From assembly GCA_964499865.1 (NCBI GenBank), contig CAZCPY010000049.1, positions 1 to 20,988 of the forward strand: a stretch of 20,988 bases of DNA, read 5' to 3'. The notes beneath the pieces were generated by a model, which had not been told where the DNA came from, did no database searches, and saw nothing but the letters and a program-made list of their open reading frames with translations. Of the stretch, positions 1 to 7,459 are shown one piece after another. A program made the position numbers and the translations under genes. This stretch comes from JANOGU01 sp964499865 (GTDB taxonomy: Bacteria > Pseudomonadota > Alphaproteobacteria > Rhodobacterales > Rhodobacteraceae). Each line of letters opens with the position of its first letter. The first letter of the stretch is position 1.

Positions 1-59
1 TGATGGTCTTCATCTCGGGCTTCATCTGGAAGATGTGGCGCGACGAGACGGAGCGATAG
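1..59 (+). CDS. Sugar ABC transporter permease, C-terminal end (partial)
   Basis: Only the last 18 or so codons are present, reading MVFISGFIWKMWRDETER and then TAG at 57-59. A hydrophobic stretch followed by a short charged tail fits the cytoplasmic C-terminus of a MalF-type permease. In CUT1 sugar importers this gene normally lies directly upstream of the MalG-type permease, and here the next gene starts 3 bases after the stop. The identification therefore rests on context; the fragment alone would not identify a family. The start lies outside the window. Confidence 0.6.
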   Translation, partial: MVFISGFIWKMWRDETER

Positions 60-62
60 GCG

Positions 63-908
63 ATGTTTCCCAGACCGATCCAGCAACGCAGCCCGGCCGC
101 CCAGTGGATCTATTCCATCGCGCTGCCGCTGGCACTGATCCTGTGGCTGTTCCCGCTGCTTGGCGTCGCGGTCACCTCGGTCCGGCCCGCTTCGGACCTT
201 GCGCAGGGGAATTATTTCGGCATCCCGTCCTATCTTGCCTTCGAAAACTACGCCGACGTGTTCCGCAACACGCCGATGCTGCAATACATCCGAAACTCGT
301 TCATCGTGACGATCCCGACGGTGATCGGCGCGGTCGCCCTGTCGCTGATGACCGGCTTTGCCCTTGCGGTCTACAGGTTCAAGGCGAACCTGCTGATCTT
401 CTTCATGTTCGTCGCAGGCAACTTCGTCCCCTTCCAGATCCTGATGGTTCCGGTCCGCGACATGACGCTGAACCTTGGCCTCTACAACACCTATGCGGGG
501 CTTGCGCTTTTCCACATCGCGTTCCAGACCGGGTTCTGCACCCTCTTCATGCGGAACTTCATCAAGGCGCTGCCGTTCGAGCTGATCGAGGCCGCCCGCG
601 TGGAAGGCGTCGCGGAATGGCGCATCTTCTGGTTCATCGTCCTGCCGCTGATGCGCCCCGCCATCGCGGCGCTGTCGGTGCTGATCTTCACCTTCATCTG
701 GAACGATTTCTTCTGGGCCACGGTCCTGACCACCAGCCCCGACGCGCAGCCGATCACGGCGGGCCTGTCGTCGCTCAACGGCCAGTGGGTCGCGGCATGG
801 CACCTCGTCTCGGCGGGCTCGATCCTGGCCGCGCTGCCGCCGGTCGCGATGTTCTTCCTGATGCAGCGCCATTTCATCGCCGGCCTGACGCTCGGCGCCG
901 TCAAGTAG
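63..908 (+). CDS. Carbohydrate ABC transporter permease, MalG/CUT1 type
   Basis: A 281-residue inner-membrane subunit that, with the preceding permease, a solute-binding protein and an ATPase (neither in the window), imports an oligosaccharide or glycoside. About six hydrophobic segments are visible (near residues 15-40, 80-105, 108-130, 142-165, 198-220 and 245-268). The cytoplasmic EAA loop that docks to the ATPase is at residues 177-195, beginning EAARVEGV and ending VLPL. The length is usual for the second permease of CUT1 importers. The gene starts 3 bases after the upstream permease stop and ends 11 bases before the GH4 gene, so it is part of the galactoside operon. The likely substrate, an alpha- or beta-galactoside, is inferred from the downstream hydrolases and not from the permease itself. 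Confidence 0.93.
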   Translation: MFPRPIQQRSPAAQWIYSIALPLALILWLFPLLGVAVTSVRPASDLAQGNYFGIPSYLAFENYADVFRNTPMLQYIRNSFIVTIPTVIGAVALSLMTGFALAVYRFKANLLIFFMFVAGNFVPFQILMVPVRDMTLNLGLYNTYAGLALFHIAFQTGFCTLFMRNFIKALPFELIEAARVEGVAEWRIFWFIVLPLMRPAIAALSVLIFTFIWNDFFWATVLTTSPDAQPITAGLSSLNGQWVAAWHLVSAGSILAALPPVAMFFLMQRHFIAGLTLGAVK

Positions 909-919
909 GAGCTTGCCCC

Positions 920-2275
920 GTGACCAAGATTGCCTTCATCGGGGCGGGGTCGACCGTCTTCATGAAGAACCTGATCGGCGATGCCTTGCAGAAGGAGGCG
1001 CTGTCGGGTGCCACCGTCAGCCTGATGGACATCGACGAGAAGCGCCTGGCCGAAAGCGCGCTGGTGGCGCGCAAGATGGTGGCCTCGCTGGGTGTGCCCG
1101 CGCGGGTCGAGACCCACACCGACCGCCGCCGCGCCATCGAGGGGGCCGATTTCGTCATCGTCGCCTTCCAGATCGGCGGCTACAGGCCCTGCACGGTGAC
1201 CGACTTCGACGTGCCGAAACGGTACGGACTGCGCCAGACGATCGCCGACACCCTGGGCGTCGGCGGCATCATGCGCGGCCTCAGGACCGTGCCGCACCTC
1301 TGGGCGCTGGCCGAGGACATGGCGGCGGTCTGCCCCGATGCGATCATGCTGCAATACGTCAACCCGATGGCGATCAACACCTGGGCGCTGGGGGCGAAGT
1401 ATCCGCATGTCAGGCAGGTGGGCCTGTGCCACTCGGTGCAGGGCACGGCCGCGGAACTGGCGCGCGACCTGGACATCCCGGTCGAAAGCCTGCGCTACCG
1501 CGCGGCGGGCATCAACCACATGGCCTTCTACCTCAATATCGAGGCGCGGCAGGCGGACGGGTCGTATCGCGACCTCTACCCCGCGCTGCGCGACGGCTAC
1601 CGCCGGGGGCGCATCCCGAAACCCAGCCACTGGAACGAACGCTGCCCCAACAAGGTGCGCTACGAGGCGATGATGCACCTGGGCTTTTTCGTCACCGAAA
1701 GCAGCGAGCACTTCGCCGAATATGTCCCCTGGTTCATCAAGGAGGGCCGCCCCGACCTGATCGAGGCCTTCGGCATCCCGCTGGACGAATACCCCACCCG
1801 CTGCGAGGAGCAGATCGCGGCCTGGGACAAGCAGGCCGCCGAGTATGCGAAGGCCGACCGGATCACTTTCACGCCCAGCCACGAATATGCGGCGACGATC
1901 ATGAATTCGGTCGTCACCGGCACGCCTTCGGTGATCTACGGCAACGTCCCCAACCGCGGCTTCATCCCGCAACTGCCCGAGGGCGCGGCGGTCGAGGTGC
2001 CGACGCTGGTGGACGCGAACGGCCTTCAACCCACGACCGTCAACGACATCCCGCGCCAGCTTGTGGCGCTGATGCGGACCAACGTGAACGTGCAGGAGCT
2101 GACGGTCGCGGCGCTGCTGGAGGAGGACCGCGACCACGTCTACCATGCCGCGATGCTGGACCCCCACACGGCGGCGGAACTGGACCTGCGGCAGATCCGG
2201 GCGCTGGTCGACGACCTGATCGCCGCGCATGGCGACTGGCTGCCGCGCTGGCTGTCCGGGCGGAAGGCGGCATGA
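920..2275 (+). CDS. melA: GH4 family alpha-galactosidase-like glycosidase (MelA type)
   Basis: A 451-residue cytoplasmic enzyme, the same length as E. coli MelA. Family 4 glycosidases use NAD+ and Mn2+ and cleave by oxidation at C3, elimination and reduction. The N-terminal dinucleotide fold shows IAFIGAGS at residues 4-11. The metal site is visible as GLCHS at 168-172 (Cys170) and INH at 198-200 (His200); the QYVNPM block is at 145-150. A Cys and a His at these positions are typical of alpha-galactosidase, alpha-galacturonidase and some alpha-glucosidase members. GTG at 920 is chosen because it opens exactly at the conserved N-terminus and has AGGAG 9 bases upstream. It overlaps the SDR start by 4 bases (ATGA). 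Alpha-galactosidase is preferred because all the downstream genes act on galactose; alpha-galacturonidase remains possible. Confidence 0.85.
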   Translation: MTKIAFIGAGSTVFMKNLIGDALQKEALSGATVSLMDIDEKRLAESALVARKMVASLGVPARVETHTDRRRAIEGADFVIVAFQIGGYRPCTVTDFDVPKRYGLRQTIADTLGVGGIMRGLRTVPHLWALAEDMAAVCPDAIMLQYVNPMAINTWALGAKYPHVRQVGLCHSVQGTAAELARDLDIPVESLRYRAAGINHMAFYLNIEARQADGSYRDLYPALRDGYRRGRIPKPSHWNERCPNKVRYEAMMHLGFFVTESSEHFAEYVPWFIKEGRPDLIEAFGIPLDEYPTRCEEQIAAWDKQAAEYAKADRITFTPSHEYAATIMNSVVTGTPSVIYGNVPNRGFIPQLPEGAAVEVPTLVDANGLQPTTVNDIPRQLVALMRTNVNVQELTVAALLEEDRDHVYHAAMLDPHTAAELDLRQIRALVDDLIAAHGDWLPRWLSGRKAA

Positions 2276-3042
2276 CGGCGCTGCCGGTCTTCCCCGACCT
2301 CGCCGGCGCCTCGGTCTTCGTCACCGGGGGCGGTTCGGGCATCGGGGCGGCGCTGACCGAGGGCTTCCTGCGGCAGGGGGCGCGGGTGGCCTTCTGCCAG
2401 CGCCGCGATCCCGCGCCTTTCGTGGCGGCGATGGAGGCCGCGACCGGCAACCGCCCGCTGGGTCTGGCCTGCGACATCACCGACACGGGCGCCCTGCGCG
2501 CCACGCTGGCGCGGGCGGCAGAGGCGCACGGGCCGGTGACAGTGCTGGTCAACAACGCCGCCGACGACCTGCGCATGCCGACCCTGACGCTGACGCCCGA
2601 GGACTGGGACGCAAGCCAGGCGATCAACCTCAAGGCCTATTTCTTCGCCTGCCAGGCGGTCTTGCCGGGGATGGCGGCAGCGGGCGGCGGGGCGATCGTG
2701 AACTTCTCGTCGATCAGCTACATGATGGCGGACAAGGGGTATCTGCCCTACATCGCCGCCAATGCCGGGATCGTGGGGATGACGCGGTCGCTGGCGCGCG
2801 AATTCGGGCCGTCGCGGGTGCGGGTGAACGCGCTGAGCCCGGGCTGGGTGCTGACCGACAAGCAGAAGGCGCTCTGGGCCAGCCCCGAGGCCCTGGCCGC
2901 CTTCCTGCCGCGGCAGAGCCTGCCCGACAGCCTGGTGCCCGCGGACATCGCGGGGGGATGCCTGTTCCTGGCGTCTGGCGCCTCGCGGATGATGACGGGG
3001 CAGAACCTGGTGATCGACGGCGGCGTGGTGGTGACGGGATGA
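2272..3042 (+). CDS. SDR family oxidoreductase, probable galactose 1-dehydrogenase, with altered catalytic motif
   Basis: A 256-residue short-chain dehydrogenase. The cofactor motif TGGGSGIG is at 18-25, NNA at 94-96, Asn119 in the INLK stretch, Ser147 in FSSIS and Tyr160. The fourth catalytic residue is unusual: the YxxxK motif reads YIAAN, so Asn164 replaces Lys (codon AAT at 2761-2763). The end of the second beta strand reads AFCQRR instead of the acidic residue typical of NAD-specific enzymes, which may favour NADP. The C-terminal TDKQKALW and TGQNLVIDGG blocks resemble bacterial sugar 1-dehydrogenases from memory. Its place between a galactosidase and the KDGal enzymes suggests oxidation of galactose to galactonolactone, but the missing Lys makes activity uncertain. 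The ATG overlaps the GH4 stop. Confidence 0.85.
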   Translation: MTALPVFPDLAGASVFVTGGGSGIGAALTEGFLRQGARVAFCQRRDPAPFVAAMEAATGNRPLGLACDITDTGALRATLARAAEAHGPVTVLVNNAADDLRMPTLTLTPEDWDASQAINLKAYFFACQAVLPGMAAAGGGAIVNFSSISYMMADKGYLPYIAANAGIVGMTRSLAREFGPSRVRVNALSPGWVLTDKQKALWASPEALAAFLPRQSLPDSLVPADIAGGCLFLASGASRMMTGQNLVIDGGVVVTG

Positions 3043-3047
3043 TGCCC

Positions 3048-3180
3048 GGGGGAAAATTCTTGAAGGAAGAATTTTCGCGCACCCGGCCTTCGGGCGGCGC
3101 GCCCGGCCCGGGCGTCGCAGGGGGGCGCTGCCCCCCGGCTTCGCCGCCCCCCGGGGTATTTGCGCCAAGGCGAAGCCGTG
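3048..3180. repeat. Palindrome-rich intergenic element inside the galactose operon
   Basis: This insert separates two genes of an otherwise tightly packed operon. Its left end holds a perfect 10-base inverted repeat, GAAAATTCTT at 3052-3061 and AAGAATTTTC at 3067-3076, with a 5-base loop; this AT-rich stem stands out from its surroundings. Next come GC-rich stems, including GGGGG/CCCCC around 3121-3135 and GGCTTCGCC at 3138-3146, then GGGGTATTTGCGCCAAGG near 3153-3170. From memory, elements with a GGGGTATTT..CCAAG end are scattered between genes in many Rhodobacterales genomes. It may stabilise mRNA ends or partly terminate transcription. No T-run follows the stems, so full termination is not shown. 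Confidence 0.6.
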
Positions 3181-3196
3181 GGTGCGGAGGCATGCG

Positions 3197-4102
3197 GTGA
3201 GTGCGGTGTCCGACGTGATCGCCCCGGACTGGATCGCGGCGGACTGGATCGCGGTGGACTGGGGCACGACGTCGCTCAGGGCCTATGCGATGGGGCCGGG
3301 GGGCGTGCTGGCCGAGGCGGCGTCGGACCGCGGCATGGGTGTGCTGGCGCGCGAGGCCTTCGAGGGGGCGCTCCTCGACCTGGTGGGCGGCTGGCTGGCG
3401 GGGCCTGTCGAGGTGCTGGCCTGCGGCATGGTGGGGTCGCGCCAGGGCTGGCACGAGGCGCCCTATCGCGCCGTGCCCTGCCTGCCGGTGGATGCGGGGT
3501 CGCTGGTGGCGGTGCCGGTGCGCGATGCCCGGCTGCGGCTGCGGCTGGTGCCGGGACTGCGGCAGGACGCACCGGCCGACGTGATGCGGGGCGAGGAGAC
3601 GCAGATCGCGGGCGCGGGGCGGGAGGGCGTGGTCTGCCTGCCCGGCACGCATTCCAAATGGGCCGAGGTCAGCGCGGGCGAGGTGGTCAGTTTCCGCACC
3701 TTCATGACCGGCGAGATGTTCGCGCTGCTGTCGCGCCAGTCGGTGCTGCGGCACGGGGTGGCGGAGGAGGGCGAGGATGGTGCTGCCTTTGACCAGGCGG
3801 TGTCGGACGCGCTGTCGCGGCCCGAGGCGGTGGCGGCGCGGCTGTTCGGGCTGCGCGCCGAGGGGCTGCTGTCGGGCCTGTCGCCGGTGACGGCGCGGGC
3901 GCGGCTGTCGGGGTTCCTGATCGGGATGGAACTGGCCGGCGCGCGGCCCTACTGGCTGGGGCAGGCTGTCACCCTGGTGGGGGCTGCGGGGCTGTCGGCG
4001 CTTTATGCCCGTGCGCTGGCCGCGCAGGGGCTGGCGGTGGCGCAGGTGCCGGCGCGCGAGGCGACGCTGCGGGGCCTCGCCCGGTTGCGGAGGACGCGGT
4101 GA
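3197..4102 (+). CDS. dgoK: 2-dehydro-3-deoxygalactonokinase
   Basis: A 301-residue cytoplasmic kinase that phosphorylates 2-dehydro-3-deoxygalactonate on C6 with ATP, the penultimate step of the De Ley-Doudoroff pathway. The N-terminal phosphate-binding motif VDWGTTSLRAY is at residues 20-30, GMVGSRQGW at 77-85, the VPGLRQDAP block at 118-126, CLPGTHSKW at 147-155 and TFMTGEMFALLS at 168-179. These are hallmark blocks of the family. GTG at 3197 is chosen because GGAGG lies at 3186-3190, 6 bases upstream; GTG at 3182 would have no such site and GTG at 3206 is the main alternative. The extra N-terminus arises from a 15-base tandem duplication (3225-3254) giving DWIAADWIAVDW. It overlaps dgoA by 4 bases (GTGA), so the two are probably translated together. 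Confidence 0.92.
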   Translation: MSAVSDVIAPDWIAADWIAVDWGTTSLRAYAMGPGGVLAEAASDRGMGVLAREAFEGALLDLVGGWLAGPVEVLACGMVGSRQGWHEAPYRAVPCLPVDAGSLVAVPVRDARLRLRLVPGLRQDAPADVMRGEETQIAGAGREGVVCLPGTHSKWAEVSAGEVVSFRTFMTGEMFALLSRQSVLRHGVAEEGEDGAAFDQAVSDALSRPEAVAARLFGLRAEGLLSGLSPVTARARLSGFLIGMELAGARPYWLGQAVTLVGAAGLSALYARALAAQGLAVAQVPAREATLRGLARLRRTR

Positions 4103-4698
4103 CCCATCGCCCGCTGATCGCCATCCTGCGCGGGATCACGCCCGCCGAGGCGCGGCCCGTGGCCGGGGCGCTGGTCGCCGCAGGGATCACCCGGATCGAG
4201 GTGCCGCTGAATTCGCCCGGGCCCTTTGCCTCGATCGCCGCGATGGCGGACCTGCCCGCGCAGGTCGGCGCCGGCACGGTGCTGACGGTGGCCGAGGTGG
4301 CGCAGGTGAAGGCTGCAGGGGGCACGCTGGTGGTGTCGCCCAACTGCGACCCGGCGGTGATCGCCGCCACGCGGGCGGCGGGGATGGACAGCTGGCCCGG
4401 GGTGATGACGCCGACCGAATGCTTCGCCGCGCTGGCGGCGGGGGCGACGGGGCTGAAGATCTTTCCCGCGGGGCTAGTAGGCCCCGAAGGCCTCAAGGCG
4501 ATCCGCGCGGTGCTGCCTCGGGGCACGCAGGTCTATGCCGTGGGCGGGGCGGGGGCGGAGACCTTCGCGGCCTGGCGCCGCGCGGGCGCCGACGGCTTCG
4601 GGATCGGCACCGCGCTGTACACGCCGGGCCTGACGGTGGCCGAGGTTGCCGCCCGGGCCGCCCGTCTGGTCGCCGCCTGCGACGAGGCCTTTGCGTGA
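4099..4698 (+). CDS. dgoA: 2-dehydro-3-deoxy-6-phosphogalactonate aldolase
   Basis: A 199-residue class I aldolase of the KDPG/KHG family that splits 2-dehydro-3-deoxy-6-phosphogalactonate into pyruvate and glyceraldehyde 3-phosphate. The Schiff-base Lys120 lies in ATGLKIFPA (116-124). The catalytic Glu34 sits in the RIEVPLNSP block (32-40) and Arg11 in ILRGIT. The IEVPLNSP version, with LNSP rather than the RTP-like sequence of KDPG aldolases, matches the galactonate-type enzymes, as does the pairing with dgoK. It starts with GTG at 4099, overlapping the dgoK stop, and its TGA overlaps the GTG of the lactonase gene. The length is typical for a single-domain DgoA, so it is not fused to the dehydratase. 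Confidence 0.93.
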   Translation: MTHRPLIAILRGITPAEARPVAGALVAAGITRIEVPLNSPGPFASIAAMADLPAQVGAGTVLTVAEVAQVKAAGGTLVVSPNCDPAVIAATRAAGMDSWPGVMTPTECFAALAAGATGLKIFPAGLVGPEGLKAIRAVLPRGTQVYAVGGAGAETFAAWRRAGADGFGIGTALYTPGLTVAEVAARAARLVAACDEAFA

Positions 4699-5543
4699 CC
4701 GTCTTCGATCACCGCCCCTGCGAACTGGGCGAGGGGCCGCTGTGGCACCCCGGGAAGGCGCAGCTTTTCTGGTTCGACATCCTGGGCCGCCGCCTGCTGA
4801 CCAGGGGGCCGGAGGGCGCGCAGGAATGGCGCTTTGCGGAGATGGTCTCGGCCGCGGGCTGGACGGGGGGCGACGGCCTTCTGGTCGCCTCGGAGACGCG
4901 TCTGTTCCGGTTCGATCTGTCCACCGGCGCACGGGAAACGGTGGTGGCGCTGGAAGCGGAAGAGCCGCGCACGCGGTCGAACGACGGGCGGGCCGATCCG
5001 GCGGGCGGGTTCTGGATCGGCACCATGGGCAAGCGGGCCGAGCCGGGGCTGGGGTCGATCTGGCGCTACTGCCGGGGCGAGCTGCGCAGGCTCTACCCCG
5101 GCATCACCATCCCGAACGCCATCGCCTTCGCGCCTTCGGGCGACTGGGCCACGTTCTGCGACACTGCCACGGGGCGGGTGATGCGCGTCAGCCTGGACGC
5201 CGAGGGCTGGCCGCGCGGCGCGCCGGAGGTCTTCCTGGACCTGAGGGCCGAGGGGCTGAACCCCGACGGCGCGGTGTTCGGCGCGGACGGGCGGTTCTGG
5301 CTGGCGGAATGGGGGGCGGCGCGGGTCGCGGCCTATGCGCCGGATGGCAGCCGGGTGGTGACGGTGCCTTTTGACGCGCCGCATACCTCCTGCCCGGCCT
5401 TCGGGGCGGACGGCACGCTGTACTGCACCACCGCGCTGCAGGACATGGACGCCGCCGCCCGGGCGCGGCATCCGCAGGCCGGCATGACCCTTGCCGCGGC
5501 GGGCGTGGCCAAGGGCACCCCCGAACACAAGGTGATCCTGTGA
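4695..5543 (+). CDS. SMP-30/gluconolactonase family protein, probable galactonolactonase
   Basis: A 282-residue six-bladed beta-propeller of the SMP-30/regucalcin/LRE family. These are metal-dependent lactonases that hydrolyse aldonolactones. The metal ligands expected in the family can be placed: Glu13 in LGEGPLW, Asn141 in TIPNAIAF and Asp191 in LNPDGAVF, plus the substrate-side Asn96 in RSNDGR. No signal peptide is seen, so it acts in the cytoplasm. In this operon it most likely opens the galactonolactone made by a galactose dehydrogenase. Arabinono- or gluconolactonase activity cannot be excluded from sequence. The GTG at 4695 is embedded in the dgoA stop, and its own TGA overlaps the GTG of the beta-galactosidase. 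Confidence 0.9.
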   Translation: MTVFDHRPCELGEGPLWHPGKAQLFWFDILGRRLLTRGPEGAQEWRFAEMVSAAGWTGGDGLLVASETRLFRFDLSTGARETVVALEAEEPRTRSNDGRADPAGGFWIGTMGKRAEPGLGSIWRYCRGELRRLYPGITIPNAIAFAPSGDWATFCDTATGRVMRVSLDAEGWPRGAPEVFLDLRAEGLNPDGAVFGADGRFWLAEWGAARVAAYAPDGSRVVTVPFDAPHTSCPAFGADGTLYCTTALQDMDAAARARHPQAGMTLAAAGVAKGTPEHKVIL

Positions 5544-7459
5544 AGCGCACGCTTGGCGTCTGCTACTATCCCGAACACTGGCCCGAGGCCTGGTGGGCCG
5601 AGGATGCCCGCCGGATGGCCGCCATCGGGCTGACCTGGGTGCGCATCGGCGAGTTTGCCTGGTCGCGGATGGAACCCGAGCCGGGGCGGATGGACTGGGG
5701 CTGGCTGGACCGCGCCGTCGACACCCTGGGGGCGGCGGGGCTGAAGGTGGTGCTGGGCACGCCGACCGCGACGCCGCCGCGCTGGATACTGGACCGCCAT
5801 CCCGACATGCTGGCGGTGGATGTGCAGGGCAGGCCGCGGGGCTTCGGGTCGCGGCGGCACTACGACTTCAGCCACCGCGGCTATCGCGCGGATTGCGCGC
5901 GGATCGTGACGCTCCTCGCCGAACGCTACGGGCGCAACCCGCATGTCGGCGCCTGGCAGACCGACAACGAATACGCCTGCCACGACACCGTGCTGTCCTA
6001 TTCGCCCGCCGCCCTGGCGGCGTTCCGCGACTGGTGCGCGCAGCGCTACCAGAGCCCGCAGGCCTTGAACCGCGCCTGGGGGAATGTCTTCTGGTCGATG
6101 GACTATGCCAGCTTTGACGACATCGGCCTGCCCAACCTGACGGTGACCGAGGCCAATCCGTCGCACTGGCTGGCCTGGCGCCGCTTTGCCTCGGACGAGG
6201 TGGTGTCCTTCAACCGGGTGCAGACCGACATCATCCGCCGCCATTCGGACTATCCGATTTCCCACAACTACATGGGCCGGATCACCGATTTCGACCATTT
6301 CGCCACCGGCGACGATCTGGAGATCGCGGCCTGGGACAGCTATCCGCTCGGCTTCCTGTCCGACCGGATGGAGGAGGCGCCCGCCTTCAAGCGCGCCTTC
6401 CTGCGGCAGGGGCACCCGGATTTCCAGGCGTTCCACCATGACCTCTACCGCGCCGTGGGGGCGCGCCGGTCAGGCGCGCCGGGGCGGTGGTGGGTGATGG
6501 AACAGCAGCCCGGGCCGGTGAACTGGGCGCCCTACAACCCCGACCCGCTGCCGGGGATGGCGCGGCTCTGGGCCTGGGAGGCATTCGCCCACGGGGCAGA
6601 GGCGGTGTGCTATTTCCGCTGGCGGCAGGCGCCCTTCGCGCAGGAACAGCAGCACGCGGGGCTGCTGCGCCCCGACAGCGTGGCCGCACCCGCCCATCAC
6701 GAGGCGGAAGCCGTCGCGCGCGAACTGGCGGCGATGCCGGAGGTGGCGGCGACGGCGGCGCCGGTGGCGCTGGTCTTCGACTATGCGTCCGCCTGGGCCT
6801 GGGCGATCCAGCCGCAGGGGCGCGACTTCGACTATTTTCGGCTGGTGTTCGCCGTCTACAAGGGCCTGCGGCGCCTCGGCCTGTCGGTCGACATCCTGCC
6901 GCCCGACACGGCGGACCTGTCGCCGTGGAAGCTGGTCCTCGCCCCCGGACTCGCGACCCTGTCCGAGCCCCTGAAGGCCGCCATGGCAGGGCACGAAGGG
7001 ATCGTCATCGCGGGCCCGCGGACCAATGCCAAGACGGCCGAGATGGCGACACCCGTGCCCCTGCCGCCCAACCTGCCGGGGCTGGAGGCGACGGTGGCCC
7101 GGGTGGAAAGCCTGCCGCCGGACGCCCCCGTGCCGCTGGTCGCGGGCGGGGCCTTCCTGCACTGGCGGGAAAAGGTCGAGGGCGGGCCGGTGCGCGAGAT
7201 GACCGCCGACGGCTGGCCCGCGCTGCTGGGCGACCGCCTGCGCTACCTCGCGGGCTGGCCCGATGCCGAGGCGCTGCACCGCATCCTGGGCGGGGCTTGC
7301 GCCGAACTGGGCCTGCCGGTGATGGACCTGCCCGACGCCCTGCGCTGCCGCGAGGCGGGGGGCACGCGGTTCTGGTTCAACTACGGTGCCGAGCCGGTGC
7401 ACCGGGACGGCCGCCACCTGCCCGCCGCGGGCGTGCTGTGGGAACCGGTCGCGCCCTGA
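5540..7459 (+). CDS. GH42 family beta-galactosidase
   Basis: A 639-residue retaining beta-galactosidase. The N-terminal TIM barrel opens with LGVCYYPEHWP (5-15), typical of GH42. The acid/base Glu144 is in TDNEYACHDT, and the nucleophile Glu321 is in WWVMEQQPGPVNW. A trimerisation-type domain (about 395-575) and a small beta-rich C-terminal domain follow. No signal peptide is present, so the enzyme works on galactosides imported by the ABC transporter upstream, releasing galactose. It starts with GTG at 5540 in a 4-base overlap with the lactonase stop and is the last gene of the operon. The natural substrate (lactose, galactooligosaccharide or plant galactoside) cannot be told from sequence. 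Confidence 0.95.
   Translation: MKRTLGVCYYPEHWPEAWWAEDARRMAAIGLTWVRIGEFAWSRMEPEPGRMDWGWLDRAVDTLGAAGLKVVLGTPTATPPRWILDRHPDMLAVDVQGRPRGFGSRRHYDFSHRGYRADCARIVTLLAERYGRNPHVGAWQTDNEYACHDTVLSYSPAALAAFRDWCAQRYQSPQALNRAWGNVFWSMDYASFDDIGLPNLTVTEANPSHWLAWRRFASDEVVSFNRVQTDIIRRHSDYPISHNYMGRITDFDHFATGDDLEIAAWDSYPLGFLSDRMEEAPAFKRAFLRQGHPDFQAFHHDLYRAVGARRSGAPGRWWVMEQQPGPVNWAPYNPDPLPGMARLWAWEAFAHGAEAVCYFRWRQAPFAQEQQHAGLLRPDSVAAPAHHEAEAVARELAAMPEVAATAAPVALVFDYASAWAWAIQPQGRDFDYFRLVFAVYKGLRRLGLSVDILPPDTADLSPWKLVLAPGLATLSEPLKAAMAGHEGIVIAGPRTNAKTAEMATPVPLPPNLPGLEATVARVESLPPDAPVPLVAGGAFLHWREKVEGGPVREMTADGWPALLGDRLRYLAGWPDAEALHRILGGACAELGLPVMDLPDALRCREAGGTRFWFNYGAEPVHRDGRHLPAAGVLWEPVAP

Noticed and set aside
491..2230. 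Long open frame on the minus strand (579 codons) opposite the permease and GH4 genes
   Set aside because: It is antisense to two well-supported genes, rich in Arg, His and Gln, and has no motif; such frames are expected when codon third positions are almost all G or C.
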